From Phallusia fumigata (taxonomy: Eukaryota > Chordata > Ascidiacea > Phlebobranchia > Ascidiidae), in the NCBI GenBank assembly GCA_008931825.1, contig QXVZ01004525.1, positions 220,512-284,511 on the forward strand: DNA of 64,000 nucleotides, in the 5' to 3' direction. Of this stretch, positions 1 through 12,600 are shown in pieces. Made by a program: the position numbers and the translations under genes. How positions within the stretch are numbered: position 1 is the stretch's first letter; each line of letters opens with the position of its first letter. The notes beneath the pieces were generated by a model. The model was not told where the DNA came from and ran no database searches. It saw only the letters and a program-made list of their open reading frames with translations.

Positions 1-1463
1 AATAGGAAGGCAAACGGAAAAATCTTGGTCTGTAGTGAGTTGTTTATCGCTTCGAATTCACAACAACAACAGCATCCAATGTTTGTTCTCCTCAACATGC
101 CCGCCATTCCCAATAAGGTGGCATGTCTCGTTCTGGCCCATGCATGCAATCTGCTATTTCAGTTCAAGGACTTGTGATAAAGTAATAGGAAGTTGTTGAT
201 GCGTGATCGCAGCCTGTTCAAGGCAGCAACAAACACTGGGAAAACTTGAAATGCCCTTTCCCGGCGAAATATCCCACGAACCTGATCAGTCGTTACTATA
301 TGATTTCAGAGTACTGAAGAAATCTTTGGCGCCTGTTACATCATTACAGGTCACAGCCAAAAATTGGTGAGATTTTTTGCTCCATAATCCTGTAATATTG
401 CCAAACTTAAAACTGGACTGAGCGCACAGACTTCACAGTGGCGTTGGTATAAATAAACTGCAATGTACAGAAAATCGAAACACAGTAATATATTTTTATT
501 TCTTTGAACAAGCGCCGTTTTATTCATTAAAATTGTGTGCACGAAGATCACAGTGACAAAGTACAAGAAATCACAAGTCAAATAAATAACGCAGGTGAGA
601 CATTTACTTGCTCAACAAAACGACTCTGTGTCGCCCACTAGTGGATAACATTTTCTATTTGGTCAACAGTAAGGTGAGTTAAGAGCAGTTGTTATGGCAA
701 AAGAATACACCAGCGATGATACAATCACCAAATTGGAAATGGCTGCACCGCGCACGAGCGGCGTAAAAGAATGAATGGACCGCGGTATGAAGCTTTACAG
801 CTACGAGAAAATGTGTCAGGCACAGCATGAGAATCACAAATTAGTGGGAGCAGCCGAGGGTTGCCACACCTTCTATGCATAGAGATGGGTTTTCGATGGG
901 ACCAACTCACTGGTAGAAACCTCAGATATAACATCAAGAGACAGACGGCAAATAGATTAATCTCTTTTGTATCAGAGCAACTGGAAAAAACGAGCAAGAA
1001 AAAACGGTGACCTCGCGTATCGAAATAATGACCAACTTTCTTTGTTTGACCTAAGCAACACGACGTAAATGCCAATTACTTGTTTCACAAGTATTTAAAA
1101 GTGGAACGACTAGATTTTGCAGTCCTTGAACTTATTAAACATTTATTTTTGGTTACTAGTGATGCATGATACTCGAGTTTACATGGACAGATATAACAAA
1201 TGATGGGAAAATCGTTTTGATGGGAAAGACCTGTTTATAAAATGTCAAACGTACATAAACAGTGCAAGAGGTGTAACGACGAAGTTCGCAAAAATATCTT
1301 TCACCAGTCCCTGCTCCCACGAACCGAAACTAAACTAGAACAATTGGTCGTTAACATTAACAAGATCCGAATCCAAACAGATATCGAAATCGAACAGTTA
1401 TCCTAATATCGAGAGCGGTTTCACTTAAAAACACATAAAGGATTTTTATCAAATCTTTTGTCT
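1..1463. other. Non-coding flank, no gene seen
   Basis: Sequence downstream (3') of the minus-strand glycosyltransferase gene that ends at 1464. Open frames here, including one on the minus strand at 725-1075, show no domain, no similarity to anything else in the window and no convincing splice sites. It should hold the 3' UTR and polyadenylation site of the gene next to it, but I could not fix those positions. Confidence 0.5.
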
Positions 1464-4400
1464 TCAACCAGGATCATAATTCGAAGAATTACTGGGTTGA
1501 GTTAACAATAAAGCAGCCAAGTTCATCTGCGATCCGATTCCATCGGCCCAAGCTCCAAAGCACATTCGAAGCTGGTCGCTTGGCAACGCATCGCTGCAGT
1601 CACGTGGGTGAAACACGTGAACAAGATCCGGGTCCGTAGCGCTCATTACGGTTAAATCCGGGTCGGAGAGAACTTTTTTAAAGAAATCGACGTCTTCCCC
1701 ACCCCAGCCTGTCCTACTCGATCTGCAAAACAAAACAAAGGTATAACAATGATATCTAACTAATGAGAAGATTTTTGTGGATTCACCGAACGAACAGAAG
1801 GCCAAGTCGGTCAGTTGCAAACAGTGCACGGTTTTGATTTGGTGAGGGCCTAAACTTTAGCATATAAAGCCCCCTGTCTTCTATAAAGCCAGTTGGTTCA
1901 AGATTGATTACAAATATGTTTAACTCTCATCGCGAAGTTTTATTAAAGCTAAGTTCTTGATTATTATTGTCAGGTACTTAACGCAATACCGACAAGTGTA
2001 AGTTACTCCTATATTAGGCGGGTGCGATCAGTAGTCTCGGCAGTTCACAAATTTCCAACGTTAAAGCAAAGATCGCAAACAGGTTTACAAGACCTTGCAT
2101 TAAATTTTTTTTAGCAAATGTTTGAATGCCGTTTTTGCACTCACATGAAGCCTCCGATTTTTTCGTAGTCGGATTTGTACATCGCCGAAATTCCGAATCC
2201 GTAATAAATCCAGAAACCTGACTGTTTGCTTATCGGCTCATGTTCACGTGTTTGTGGCTGGGGAAACACCTTTGACGCGTGGTTGATGACGTCAGGGTCG
2301 TACTGTAAAGTGGTCACAGATAAAAGTCAAAGTTTACAATGCAACAATCTCTTTCAATGGGAAATAAGTTAATTGAAAGGGCAACAACAAATGATATAAA
2401 GTCTACAATTAATAAGCTGTTTTTTGTCGTAAAAGCATTGGCCGGGTTTCCTTTTCTCCCAAAAACAGGTTTCTAGATACATATCAATAAATAAAAATAG
2501 ATATTTAACATCGGTAAACATCGGTAATTTCTAGTATTGTCCCAAATTCAACCTTATGTTAGACACAGTGAGACATCTTTAAAAACAACATAATAGCTAA
2601 CAAATTTTTAAAGCAATATTCAGCGCTCGCCCGTGCAGTACAGTTTGTGAACCTTCAAAGTATCAGCCGCCTTCAACTTACAGCTGTCCACGTCACTTTG
2701 ATCAATGTTTAACTTTTCTGTGTTTACATTGCCTGACAGTCATTGGGCCCACCTGGGAAAATGCAACCGGGAACATGACTGTGCTGTTTTTCACAACGTT
2801 TCGTTTGATTCTGTTAAGGAAGTCAATCGTTATCAACATATCGATGTCCATGTAAACGACGATTTCATCATCATGACACTGAAAAAAGAAAACGTTAAAG
2901 ATTCTCTGCAGAGGAAGAATAAACAAATCCGTTTTTTCACAAACCTTCATAGTAGCATAATGCAAGCCAAAAGTTTTGTTAAAATTTCCGTTCAGAACAT
3001 AGAAATCAATTGCGTTCTTTCCATTTCTTTCCCGAAAGCGGGAAATCACCTCTTGAGTGACGTTGATCTGCCGGTCGGTGTCGAAAAACACAAAGATCAT
3101 ACGAAGCGAGTTGAAAATTGATGAGTCAGGCTTGAGAACGTTTGTTTCGAAACGTTCGAGAAATCGTTCGAGTCGCTCGTTTGCCTAAATGGGAGATTTT
3201 TTTCATTAATTTTGGAATTTGTGTCGCTAAAAAGTTTTATTGTGGATATGTTGTAAGTTTATAGATTGCTGCAAACGCTTTTACGCTGTTTATCCACATT
3301 GTCAGAGGTCCTAAAACATGTTCAAAATACGTATCAAAACAAGAAAACACATAGAAAATATAAACTAAAGTAATACATAAACTTACTACCAAATATTGTC
3401 GCAATTTGCAGATAGAATGTTACAAAAATGCTTTGAACTTGAAATTCGTACGTCAAAAACACTGCAAGTTTTGTTTACACTGAAGATCACGAAGAGTCTA
3501 GTTTATAAAACGTAAAATCCCAAACAAACCTGATAAACAGTAGAAACAATAACAATTCGTTTTCGGTCATCTGCCAGTGTAATATCGATAAGCTTCGGTG
3601 CTCCAGAAACAAACTGACGGTTGAACTCAACTGCGTTGTTTCCTTTATTCAAGTTCGCTCTCACAGTTTTCTGTAGATAAACGAAACCTGCTTGACGAAA
3701 CCAATGCGTAGCGCAATTTATTGTCATACCGAGCAAAAGGGCAGCCCGAACGTCTAAATTAACACCACCATAGGCCCCGAGTTGTAATGAGCTGGGGAAG
3801 TACTGGCAGAAAAAAAGCAGTTACTTGATGAAATGTACTACTTACAGGGAAGAGCTAGCAACAAAAAAAGATTAAGAGGCCTAGAGGCGACCTATCAAGC
3901 AAAAGTAAAAAAAATGTGGTTGCTGGTTTTTATCCAATGAGTACAAATTGGCACAAAAGGATTGTATCATGGGGTCCTATGGACAACCTGTCCCAACAAC
4001 TGTATTTTGTGTTCAGTCAATAGATTAAATAACCGATCTTTATTATAAGTTAAACTCGAAAAGTGATTACTGATTGTAGACAAAAACACCTGTAACAATT
4101 TAAGGAAAATGTATGTTGTTTAGTTAAATACTGACATACGTGTAAATCATACATTCCATTCATTTTACTTGTGACAACATTATACAATTCATTGGGACAA
4201 TACACGTTTACAAACCAATCTGTCATGGGAATGGATAGCAGCATGGCTAAAGATTAACTCGATTTACCTGCGCGAAGTTTACGAGATAGGTTGTTTCAGC
4301 AAACGGATCGTATTTCACGTACATGTCGACGTACTTTAATTTAGCCGTGGATATTCCTGTAACAAGATCAACAAAACTTCGTTGCATGGACTGCTTGCTC

Positions 4401-5922
4401 GACAAGCACACTCTTTGTACTTTGACCGTATGACAAGTATGTGTCTACATTGAAACTGTCATCATACACGATCTTGCACGTTTTAATCGAATTTTCACCT
4501 CTTGGAAGGAGGGGGGAGGTAGCACGCTTGATATTATCAAAAGTAAACACTGTGTGTTATTTATGAATACACTTGAATCCAAAAAGTCATCCATTCCATC
4601 TACTTTGCCGTTTTAAAACGGTTAGTTGTTATTTTAACTTCCTGCCAATTTGAACATCACAATATTGATTCCAGATAATTCAACATTACAGAACGCTTTG
4701 GGTAAGGCGCTATCTTAGTCTACCCCAGTCAACCCGGTAACATATTTTTGGCATATAATAGCTGCTAACCCGACTGTTGCAGAATTTTCTTAGCTTTCCA
4801 TTTGACCCGTTCGAACTCCCTTCGCCTCCTCGCATTAAGTCCAACTTTGGGTCCAGTGTTAATCCGATCATAGATGGAATTATCGCGATAATATGTCCAG
4901 CGATTTGAGGTATCGTTTTCAAAGGAACTCGGCTGATATGGGTGTGTTCTGCAAAGCAGCAAGATGAGTGACATACATATGTCCCTTCAAACTCTGCTGT
5001 TTACGGTTCGCAATCGTATTTAGCATGTAACCTTTGTTAGTGTTAGAGGTTTTACAATTATCAATTCCGCTTGGCAACTTTGTCTAATAGTTGCTTGCTC
5101 AGTAAAATACAAGACGCCCTGTCAGTCGTATTAGAATTAGCAAGGACATGCAGAAAACGTCCTTACAGACGATTAAAATTGACTCTTGCTGAAGGTTATT
5201 AGTGTATATTGTACAAGAACAAACTTCGCTAGGCATTGTCGGTACATAATAACAAATATTCTATTTGCGAAAGGCGGACGTTGTTTGGTTCGCGAAATCG
5301 ATGCCGTTATGCCTTTGGGCATTATGGTTTGCCACAGATTCATGAAGTTTACGAACTACAACATTTCATACCTGAAAGTGTTGAAGGATGTTTGGTTGAT
5401 GACGTAACTGGCATCTGTGACGTGGCATGGTAGGCAAGGCTCGAAAACCCTGGAGTAAATACACATGACACTTCTTTTAACATTTAATTCAACTTAGCAC
5501 ATAGTTCTCTCGCCGCATGTTTCAATCGCCGAATGTCATGTTCAAAGCAAAAGTAATGCTTAATAGAAACACACAAGTAGAAGCTTATATATTTCTATTG
5601 AGACCATTCAAAGTCATGCACTGTGTACCTAATCTTCAACGTGCAGTGTTATATTATGTTACCAACCTTTTACATGGTGACGGCGAGGTGTTAGTAGCAT
5701 TGCTGTCTGTAGACATTCATTTAAAGTATTAGGCTAAAACAAGGGTATTGAACAAGAATTTTAATTGTACCTACACAAAACTTAATTAAGGTACTCACCT
5801 TTTGTAGGGAACTTAAAATTCCTTTTCAACGTAAAATTGGCTTCCTGAGTCCATACGTTGCTTGCTAAAAACCAGCCCACAGTAAACGAGGCTAAAAACT
5901 GAAAAGTTTTACGTTCTATCAT
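1464..5922 (-). CDS. Chondroitin N-acetylgalactosaminyltransferase-like glycosyltransferase, paralogue 1
   Basis: Golgi type II membrane enzyme predicted to transfer GalNAc from UDP-GalNAc during chondroitin sulphate chain synthesis. Exons in transcription order: 5799-5922 (start ATG 5922-5920), 4770-4948, 4268-4356, 3530-3670, 2945-3184, 2753-2878, 2145-2302, 1464-1722. The first exon encodes a signal anchor (FQFLASFTVGWFLASNVW). Family marks are the VVYMDIDM segment with a DxD metal/nucleotide site, the GFWIYYGFGISAMYKSDY motif, then TGWGGEDVDFF and the C-terminal FHPRDC and MC..W elements of the CHGN/GT7-like fold. The phases of exon 1 (ends with one base) and 4770-4948 (needs two) do not join, so one small exon between 4948 and 5799 is missing from this model. 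Known exons give about 438 residues; human CSGALNACT1 is about 530. The paralogue at 27838-32045 has matching exon lengths. Specificity (initiation or polymerisation) cannot be read from sequence. Confidence 0.85.
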
Positions 5923-6914
5923 GGCTGCCAGGCCTCACCAGCTGCATCGCCATTGAACCAACCTGCCAGTTTCGAATTACAAGCAGAGCTGAATCGATTA
6001 CATCCTGTAATTGAACCAAAAATATTCAACTCCTTTTTTTCAAGTTGTTATGGAGACTTTATGCATTCGTGTAACTACAATTTGCTGACACTTCTTGCTA
6101 ATTACATGTTAAAAACGGGATATTAGCATAAAGTCTGTTTCGACTGCAACAAACCTAGCAAATTTCATTCCTCCTAATTCTATCACGCTTCGGTGATCTT
6201 TAAGATTTCTATTTGCTGCTGGGTATCTTTGACATTGACGTTGTTTTTACAGCAACAAAACAACATTTATTTTGAACTTTACTCCATGCACGTCGGCCAA
6301 GCATGGGTGTTAAGTGGTGTTGTGCATTTAAATCAACACGCAACCGGCTGATGGCGTTTTTATTTCTGACGGAAGCACTTAATACCTGATGAAAACCACT
6401 TGGACCCTACGTCTTCACTTTGAATCAACAACTAACGATACAACAATAAACAAACAGTACCTTTACGCATAGACGCGACCTAAAGAATTTGGAAGTATGG
6501 CCTACCTCTGTTACAAAGGTAAAACAAATGCATCAAAGTTAGCGGTTAACACAAAGTCACGTCTCAGCTTCAACCATTCGAGTCGAGTTCTTGAGAAAAA
6601 GCGCTCCAAGCCTCATAATTATCTTAATGTACAATTGCAAAAACGATCTAACTCTAATTGCAAATAGCCTAACAGGTAAACTTACTGGATGGTGGCTGGT
6701 CGGTCCGTCACGCTCTTAGCAGGCATATTGACATAAATATTTACAATGTGGACGGACCAACGAGCTCAATGTTTACAGAGGCAGTCCCTGAAAGTAAGAA
6801 TGTATTTTCAAGCAAATTCGAAGTTTGCTAAAAGTGAAAGAAAAACTTCATGCTTTAACCCAACCTACGAAAAAGGAAAATGGCTAACAAATTATTCCAT
6901 TTTAATCCACACGT
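5923..6914. other. Upstream region of paralogue 1
   Basis: About 1 kb upstream (5') of the minus-strand glycosyltransferase. It should contain its promoter and 5' UTR. I saw no TATA box at a fixed distance and no coding frame with support. Confidence 0.4.
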
Positions 6915-7210
6915 CTTAGCACAGAACAAAGTGTATTTTTTTCATTTAATTTGATCTCGTATCCGCTTACTGTCTTAACGCTACAAACCTGACACGAATG
7001 CCAGAAAAACATAAGCTATTGTCTAATCTAACTTTCTTCGAATTTTTCGCTTCATAACGTTTAAGCCACTCACGTCAAGCTTTTATATATGCCGGCATGG
7101 CTTTGTGTGAGTAATAACAAAAGAAAGGACGCGTTGACGTGGGGTGAAATAGCCGTTTACGGAATAACAACAACAACAACAATACTGCTTTATGCACTGG
7201 GTACACACTT
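6915..7210. repeat. Linker repeat, copy 1 (matches 26825-27120)
   Basis: About 290 bp that align along their whole length, at roughly 80% identity by eye, with 26825-27120 in the same orientation. Shared landmarks are a T-rich stretch followed by TTTGATCTCGTAT, a run with GACACGAATGCCA, TCACGTCAAGCTTTTATAT, and a CAACAACA-type tract before ATACTGCTTTAT. No coding potential is shared between the copies. The two copies bracket the atlastin-like gene and the tandem array, so they may be remnants of the segmental duplication that produced the glycosyltransferase paralogues, or copies of an interspersed element. Confidence 0.65.
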
Positions 7211-8680
7211 ACTTGTTGTTTGTTTTGAGATGAGGATAAGAAAACCGTTTCCAGACATAATTGAAAAGCGTTAAGGTAAATTATTTGAATTGACTTTTGT
7301 CAGTAAACTCAAAGGATGTGGGACATAATGGTATTTGTTTACCCTAGCAGGAAGCCTAAACAGTTGGGATCCAATTTAACAAAACGCGATGCGATGAAAA
7401 CAATTAGTAGCACACATTTATTGTTCATTGGTTTTCGCTCACCGCGTGCAGAAACATACTGAACAACACCAACCTGACACAAATGGGAAAAAATAACTAA
7501 ACTTTAAACCCTTACGCTTGTAAGTACAGTTATGTCCGCTAGACTAAAGGCAACAAATATGCAAATTGACGTAATATAAACAGCAAGAGAGTTAGTTATT
7601 TGGTTTGAAACCTAGTATAAATATAATGCAGAAAATTTAACAAAAAAATCTCGGCCAACCCTTAAATTAAATAGTAGGAATAGAACCAAGTTCAAGAAAC
7701 AAGACAAACCGATTTAAAAGATAGGAAAATATATTTCGCCTAAATCACGGCGCTGTCAGTTCCTGCAAACGCAAAATCAGCATGAAACCTTTGCAAGGTT
7801 CAACGGAACGCCATGCAACTTCCCACAACTGAACACTCTTATCAAGTCGTCGAGGCAAAATAAACGCAGACGCACTGAGAGGTGCTCTTATCAGAATGGC
7901 CGTTGAACACACAAACAATAAAATCTTGAGCGGCAGCAGAGATAAAATGTGAAGCCACTGGCTGAGGTAGAATAAAAACCATGGCGGCCAGAATGGCGCA
8001 ACGAGAGTAAACCCGAGAACAGCGGGAAAAGCAGGCAGAAAGGCGGTGAGCACATAAAGGCCAAACTAACGTATTTTCGACAAAAACATTTTTTAAATAT
8101 TAATGTAGCACCGCTGATTTTTGACCAGCTGGCTTCGACTTGATCCAACAACATTTCTTCGCGAAAGAGTTACCCGAAAACACTTTGCAACATCTGGTCT
8201 TTTGGTGTACTTCTGTACCGAAGGCCATAGTGTTGACTTAACAACGCATTATCGCTGGGTTGGTTGGATATAGTAGACTGGAATGTATTCCATATGGTCC
8301 GGTAATCCGTCTAATGTGTACAAAATTTTGTTTTTGTTTGGCCTACGTACAGGCTGCTACATACCACACAAGTTGCAATGTAGTTGTCGAAACTTTTGCA
8401 ATTTAAACTTTAATTGCTTGAGCCTGATAGTGCGACCGTGCTCTGTCCAAAATTGGCGTTGTTCAAACACCATAGATTTGTGTCTACCATGGTGTCCGCA
8501 TCATGTGCACCTCAACCGCGGAATTGTGCGTCAGGCGTCTTCAGTTGGTAACATTGTTTCCCAATGTAATCTGTTTTTTGTAGACAACTTTGGCATAGGG
8601 TTATAAATTAATCAGTTTTGTACTGGGGCACTATCTTAATATGTTGTTTAGTTAACACAACTCGTTTTTTGATTTCTTTA
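7211..8680. other. Intergenic region without supported gene
   Basis: Open frames occur on both strands (for example minus 7745-8053 and plus 8283-8606), but they lack domains, splice signals or paralogues in the window. Nothing else was recognised. Confidence 0.4.
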
Positions 8681-8745
8681 GTACGTTTTCATGTTTCCAT
8701 AGCAACCAGGTGACCACAATTAAATTTGCGACCCGATCCTTTTCA
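8681..8745 (-). pseudogene. Relic of a third glycosyltransferase last exon
   Basis: The plus-strand stretch with GTTTCCATAGCAACCAGG, followed by TTTGCGACCCGAT, matches the C-terminal coding segment of paralogue 2 at about 27867-27918 (TTCCCTTAGCAACAGGG, then TTTGCGACCCGAT). On the minus strand this corresponds to the IGSQMELATLLL segment of the functional copies, but the relic has an in-frame stop after GSQI and similarity ends on both sides, so it is a short dead fragment. It lies about 1.5 kb to the right of linker copy 1, as the end of paralogue 2 lies 0.7 kb to the right of linker copy 2. Confidence 0.5.
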
Positions 8746-9504
8746 TCACTTTTCTGACCAATGCATATGCGCAACATATTTATCGCCATGCGTAAGCCAA
8801 AGCGCTTAAACTGCCACTGGCTTTCCTGGCATTTAGTGCGCAGTAGGACAATAAATCAGACCTGTATTGGGATTTGAAACCCCAACTACAGCCTGTAGCG
8901 GACAGAAGAGCCAAATTGTTCATGGTTAGTTTGGTTATATTTCTACATGTGAAAATATTATACGCTATGAAAGCCACAACATAAATGGTAGAGCATTTTG
9001 ATTAACATTAAATTACGTGCGGCATACCAATCATGCGAAAAATCTCGCTGGTGCGTAAGGGGAACAAACATTCTACGCAGGCGAAAAATGAACGATCGCA
9101 ACTACAGCAATTACGTGGAAGGACAGGACGGCTATATATGCGATAATACCTGGCATACATGTACAGGCGAAAAACGGAATTTGTTAAAATCACACACCAC
9201 AAATATATACAGATTGACAGTGTGTTTATTTTTAAGCAGTACAACAAATTAACGGAATTCTCAAAACTACTCAACACTTGACATTTATAACATCAGCCAA
9301 TTTTAGCGACAGAACTAGTCTACAGTATAAAAAATCGTTTACTTAACATTATACCTTCGATATTATTCTTAACAGCCCAGTCGTCAAACATAAGCAAACC
9401 TTATACTACTCAGGATATACAGTGGTGCTGTACGAATTACAATAAAATCATGTTACAATAGAGGCCAAAAGCAGTACCTCCTGCAACACACACAAAGATT
9501 AAAG
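8746..9504. other. Region downstream of the atlastin-like gene
   Basis: This stretch should contain the 3' UTR of the minus-strand GTPase gene whose stop codon is at 9507-9505. Short open frames at 8998-9277 on both strands are unsupported. No repeat or RNA gene was recognised. Confidence 0.4.
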
Positions 9505-9666
9505 TTACGACAATGTACAGTTATCTTCTTTTGCTCTCTCTTGTCGACTTTCTTCCCGACGTGTCTTTTCTCGCTCTTGTTCTCGGATGCTCTCTTGTCG
9601 ACTTTCTTCCCGACGTGTCTTTTCTCGCTCTTGTTCTCGGATTCTCTCTTGGCGTCTTTTTTCTTT
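9505..9666 (-). other. Last exon: duplicated 18-residue charged segment and CTLS end
   Basis: The exon begins after a TTTTTTAG acceptor and encodes 53 residues. A 54-bp DNA unit is present twice in tandem (about 9535-9642) and gives two copies of an 18-residue block, [18 protein letters not shown], likely a charged single helix. The protein ends [12 protein letters not shown] fits the CaaX prenylation consensus; a terminal Ser favours farnesyl transferase. The same DNA also reads open on the plus strand, which is a shadow of the repeat. Confidence 0.75.
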
Positions 9667-12600
9667 CTAAAAAACTTTTTAGCATGAGACAGACGAACAC
9701 GGGTACTTGTATAGTTTGGGAAATTGAATTTTAAGCATTATAATGTAGCGAATACAACAAAGCTATGGTTCAAAAATGTTGATTTAACAGCAAGTTTTGC
9801 AAGCAAAATAATTCAAACGACTAGGGCATTAGGACGCGGTTTATACGTTGCATTTCGCCGCGAAAGTAGGTTGAAATTTTAGTTTGTGTGTTTCAACGTT
9901 TCAAGGCAACTGTGTTTTCTTTAAACTAAGGCTCTTATGTCCAAAATTTACTCTTCTTTTTTCGATAAGATTTATGTTATTATTTTAAACAGTTTAAGCG
10001 AACCAAAAAACATATGTCTGTCGAAACAGATTGTTAAATACTGGGCCAAATTACTTGTTGAACATCGTTCAATAAATTTTCCTTTATTTCTTCCAGTTCC
10101 TGTTTAGTGTTGTTCTCATACTGCTGAGGGTTAAAATTCACGTCACATGTTTGCGTATGCTCACGAAACTTCGTCATTGCTTTCGATACAATATCGGGTA
10201 TTTTCCTCTCCGCCTCTTGCACAGTTGTTTGGTTGTTGTTGATCTAATAGTAAGCGCATATGTGTTATATTGCAAACCATCTGATGTTAATTTTACCTTT
10301 GCCGCTTCTTCCCTTGCATAAGAAAGAGCCAATTCCTTTGCTTCTCGGACACACGTTTCAATCGTTTCCTAAAAACATGTATATGTTTAATGTAATTTGT
10401 GTGTCGGTGAAGTACGTACGACCACTTTTATCCATGCAGTGGTTGGCAGTGTGCAGTGTTTCCATGTTTAAAACTGATAAAATTAAATATATGGGAAATA
10501 TTTACCACTAACGGGCCTTACAGGTTTTCGAGTGACGAAACTGTGGTCTTGGAGCGAGCGCACGACATACGCAATATTATCTTTTTCTGCAAGACTCCTA
10601 TGTATTGCTTTTACCAATGACTATTAAGTTTAGGGGTTCAATACTTGTTCAAATTAAGCTGGTAGGGTTTAGATGGTAAAATAAAAAAGAGTTATTTCAA
10701 ACGATTAACCTTAATTTGATTTTTGACACTTTCAATCACATCTCTCTTCAACCTAAGTACGGCCGATTTTGTTTCTTGTCGATATTTGCGTGCATTAAAT
10801 TTCTTTCCACTTCTTTCGATGCGATCCTCAAATATTTCCATGGCCTCGTCGACAGCTTCTAATGCTCTGTAGCGTGCTTTGTCTTCGTCGATTTGGTCCT
10901 TAAGGATCTATGGTAATAAGGATTTTTTTAACTATCTGCTCTATTATTAATCACCCAATCATATGTGTACAAACTACAACCTTCATATTCTCAATTTTCA
11001 TATGTGTGATGGCTCCATTGCTGGCGAATTCTGCGTAGGTTTCAATATGTTTCTGTCAACAAAAGTATTTAAGTTTTACTTCAGTTTACTTTATTTACTT
11101 TATATTTTTGAGTATTGACTTTTACCTGGTTTTCTGAGTTTTCATTTTTGATTTTTGTGGCAATCTTTTCGATATTTTTTTGAAAGTCGCCGATTTCCAG
11201 ATCAACCAAGTTCTCCGCTATCCCACGGACGCCTGTTTCAAACGAATGTTTCGCGCGTTTTTTTTCTTTCTCAATGCGTTTTTCCAAATCTTCATCTTCA
11301 AGGTATTGATCAGATATCTAAAATTTTAGGTTGATTTTATCTCAAACTGTGTTTAAATGTAAGAAATCGGGTTTATTACTTACGTCATCTAAAGCTTCTT
11401 TAAAACTTGTTTTTGCAAAACTAGCGACTTCCTTTACTTTGATCTCCAACTCTTTCTGCAAAACAAACATCACCAGATCTCATACACTCTGACTCAAACT
11501 TGTTTTGTAATGTACAGTAACTTACCATTTTTTGGTTGTTCAAATCAACAACATGTTTAAAATCTGATTCCAATTTTTTTTCTAGACGACCTCGTTCTTT
11601 TTGGAAGTTTTTTAACAAGCCTTCTGGTTTGTTTTCATCAAATTTCTGCAGGGTTTCGTTTTTTAAATCATCAAAAAACGCAGTCAATTCTTCGTTTTCA
11701 ACATATTTTTGTACTTTCTGCAAAAAAACAGCAACAGCATATGTAGGTTAGGATCCACATTCATAAAAATAAACTTTCATGTATTCGCAAGTCCACCTCT
11801 TGCAGTTTCCTCCCGCAGAAGTTCAGTAGTTTGGTTGCTCGCTCTTTAATTCGGTATTTTGCTTGTTTCTGGAAATATAAATAAAAGGGCGATTCCCTGA
11901 TAGCACTGAAAAACTTGAAAATGGCAAAAACATTTCCCTTGAAAAAAAAGTACCTTGTAGTTTTTATGTTCGAAACTTATTGTAATCCACTCAGAATCAA
12001 TTACTTTCGTAAGATCCTCCACATAGTCCTTGCAGTTATACAATTTCTCTTGGGACGCCTTGCTATTGAAATAGTCCAATGCTGATTCCTTTGACATCTT
12101 TTGTTTCCTTATAAGTTCATAAATGTCAAAAGTTCTTTCCGAGCATACCTTTAAAAAAGTTGTACTTAACAAACAGGCTAATTAACACATTAGTCAAGTC
12201 AAGTTACCTTCCGCATTTCAGACTGGTAAAAATGCAAAGCTTCCTGTAGGTGTTTGGCCGCCAAACGCTCTCCCATCAACTAAAAAGTGTTTATTGGTAA
12301 AACTTTCAAAACAACTGTTTTTTCGCAGTTTTGTCGCACGAACGTAAACTAACGTGTGTTAGACAAAAAAAGACAATGTTTGTCTTCTTTTGATGCGGAC
12401 GTATATGTTTTAACATATATAATACCTGTTTGTACTTATTTGCCTCCAAACTTGCAGATTTCTTTTCCTCTATTAATTTGGTCAGTTTTTCTTTTTGTTT
12501 TTCTTTTAGTGTTTCATCGTTAAGCGAGACAGAGTCATCGAATCGAAGTTGGGCTCGTTCTGATGCGAACTCGTGCAACTCTTCGAAATGTTCATTCAGA

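Noticed and set aside
5186-5732. Plus-strand frames between the first exons of glycosyltransferase paralogue 1
   Set aside because: They lie in an intron, are short and overlap each other; a transposon remnant is possible but no ends or motif were found.
9513-9734. Plus-strand frame with two [17 protein letters not shown] repeats, like a membrane protein
   Set aside because: It is the complement of the 54-bp repeat in the last exon of the GTPase gene, which fits an exon with splice acceptor and CaaX end.
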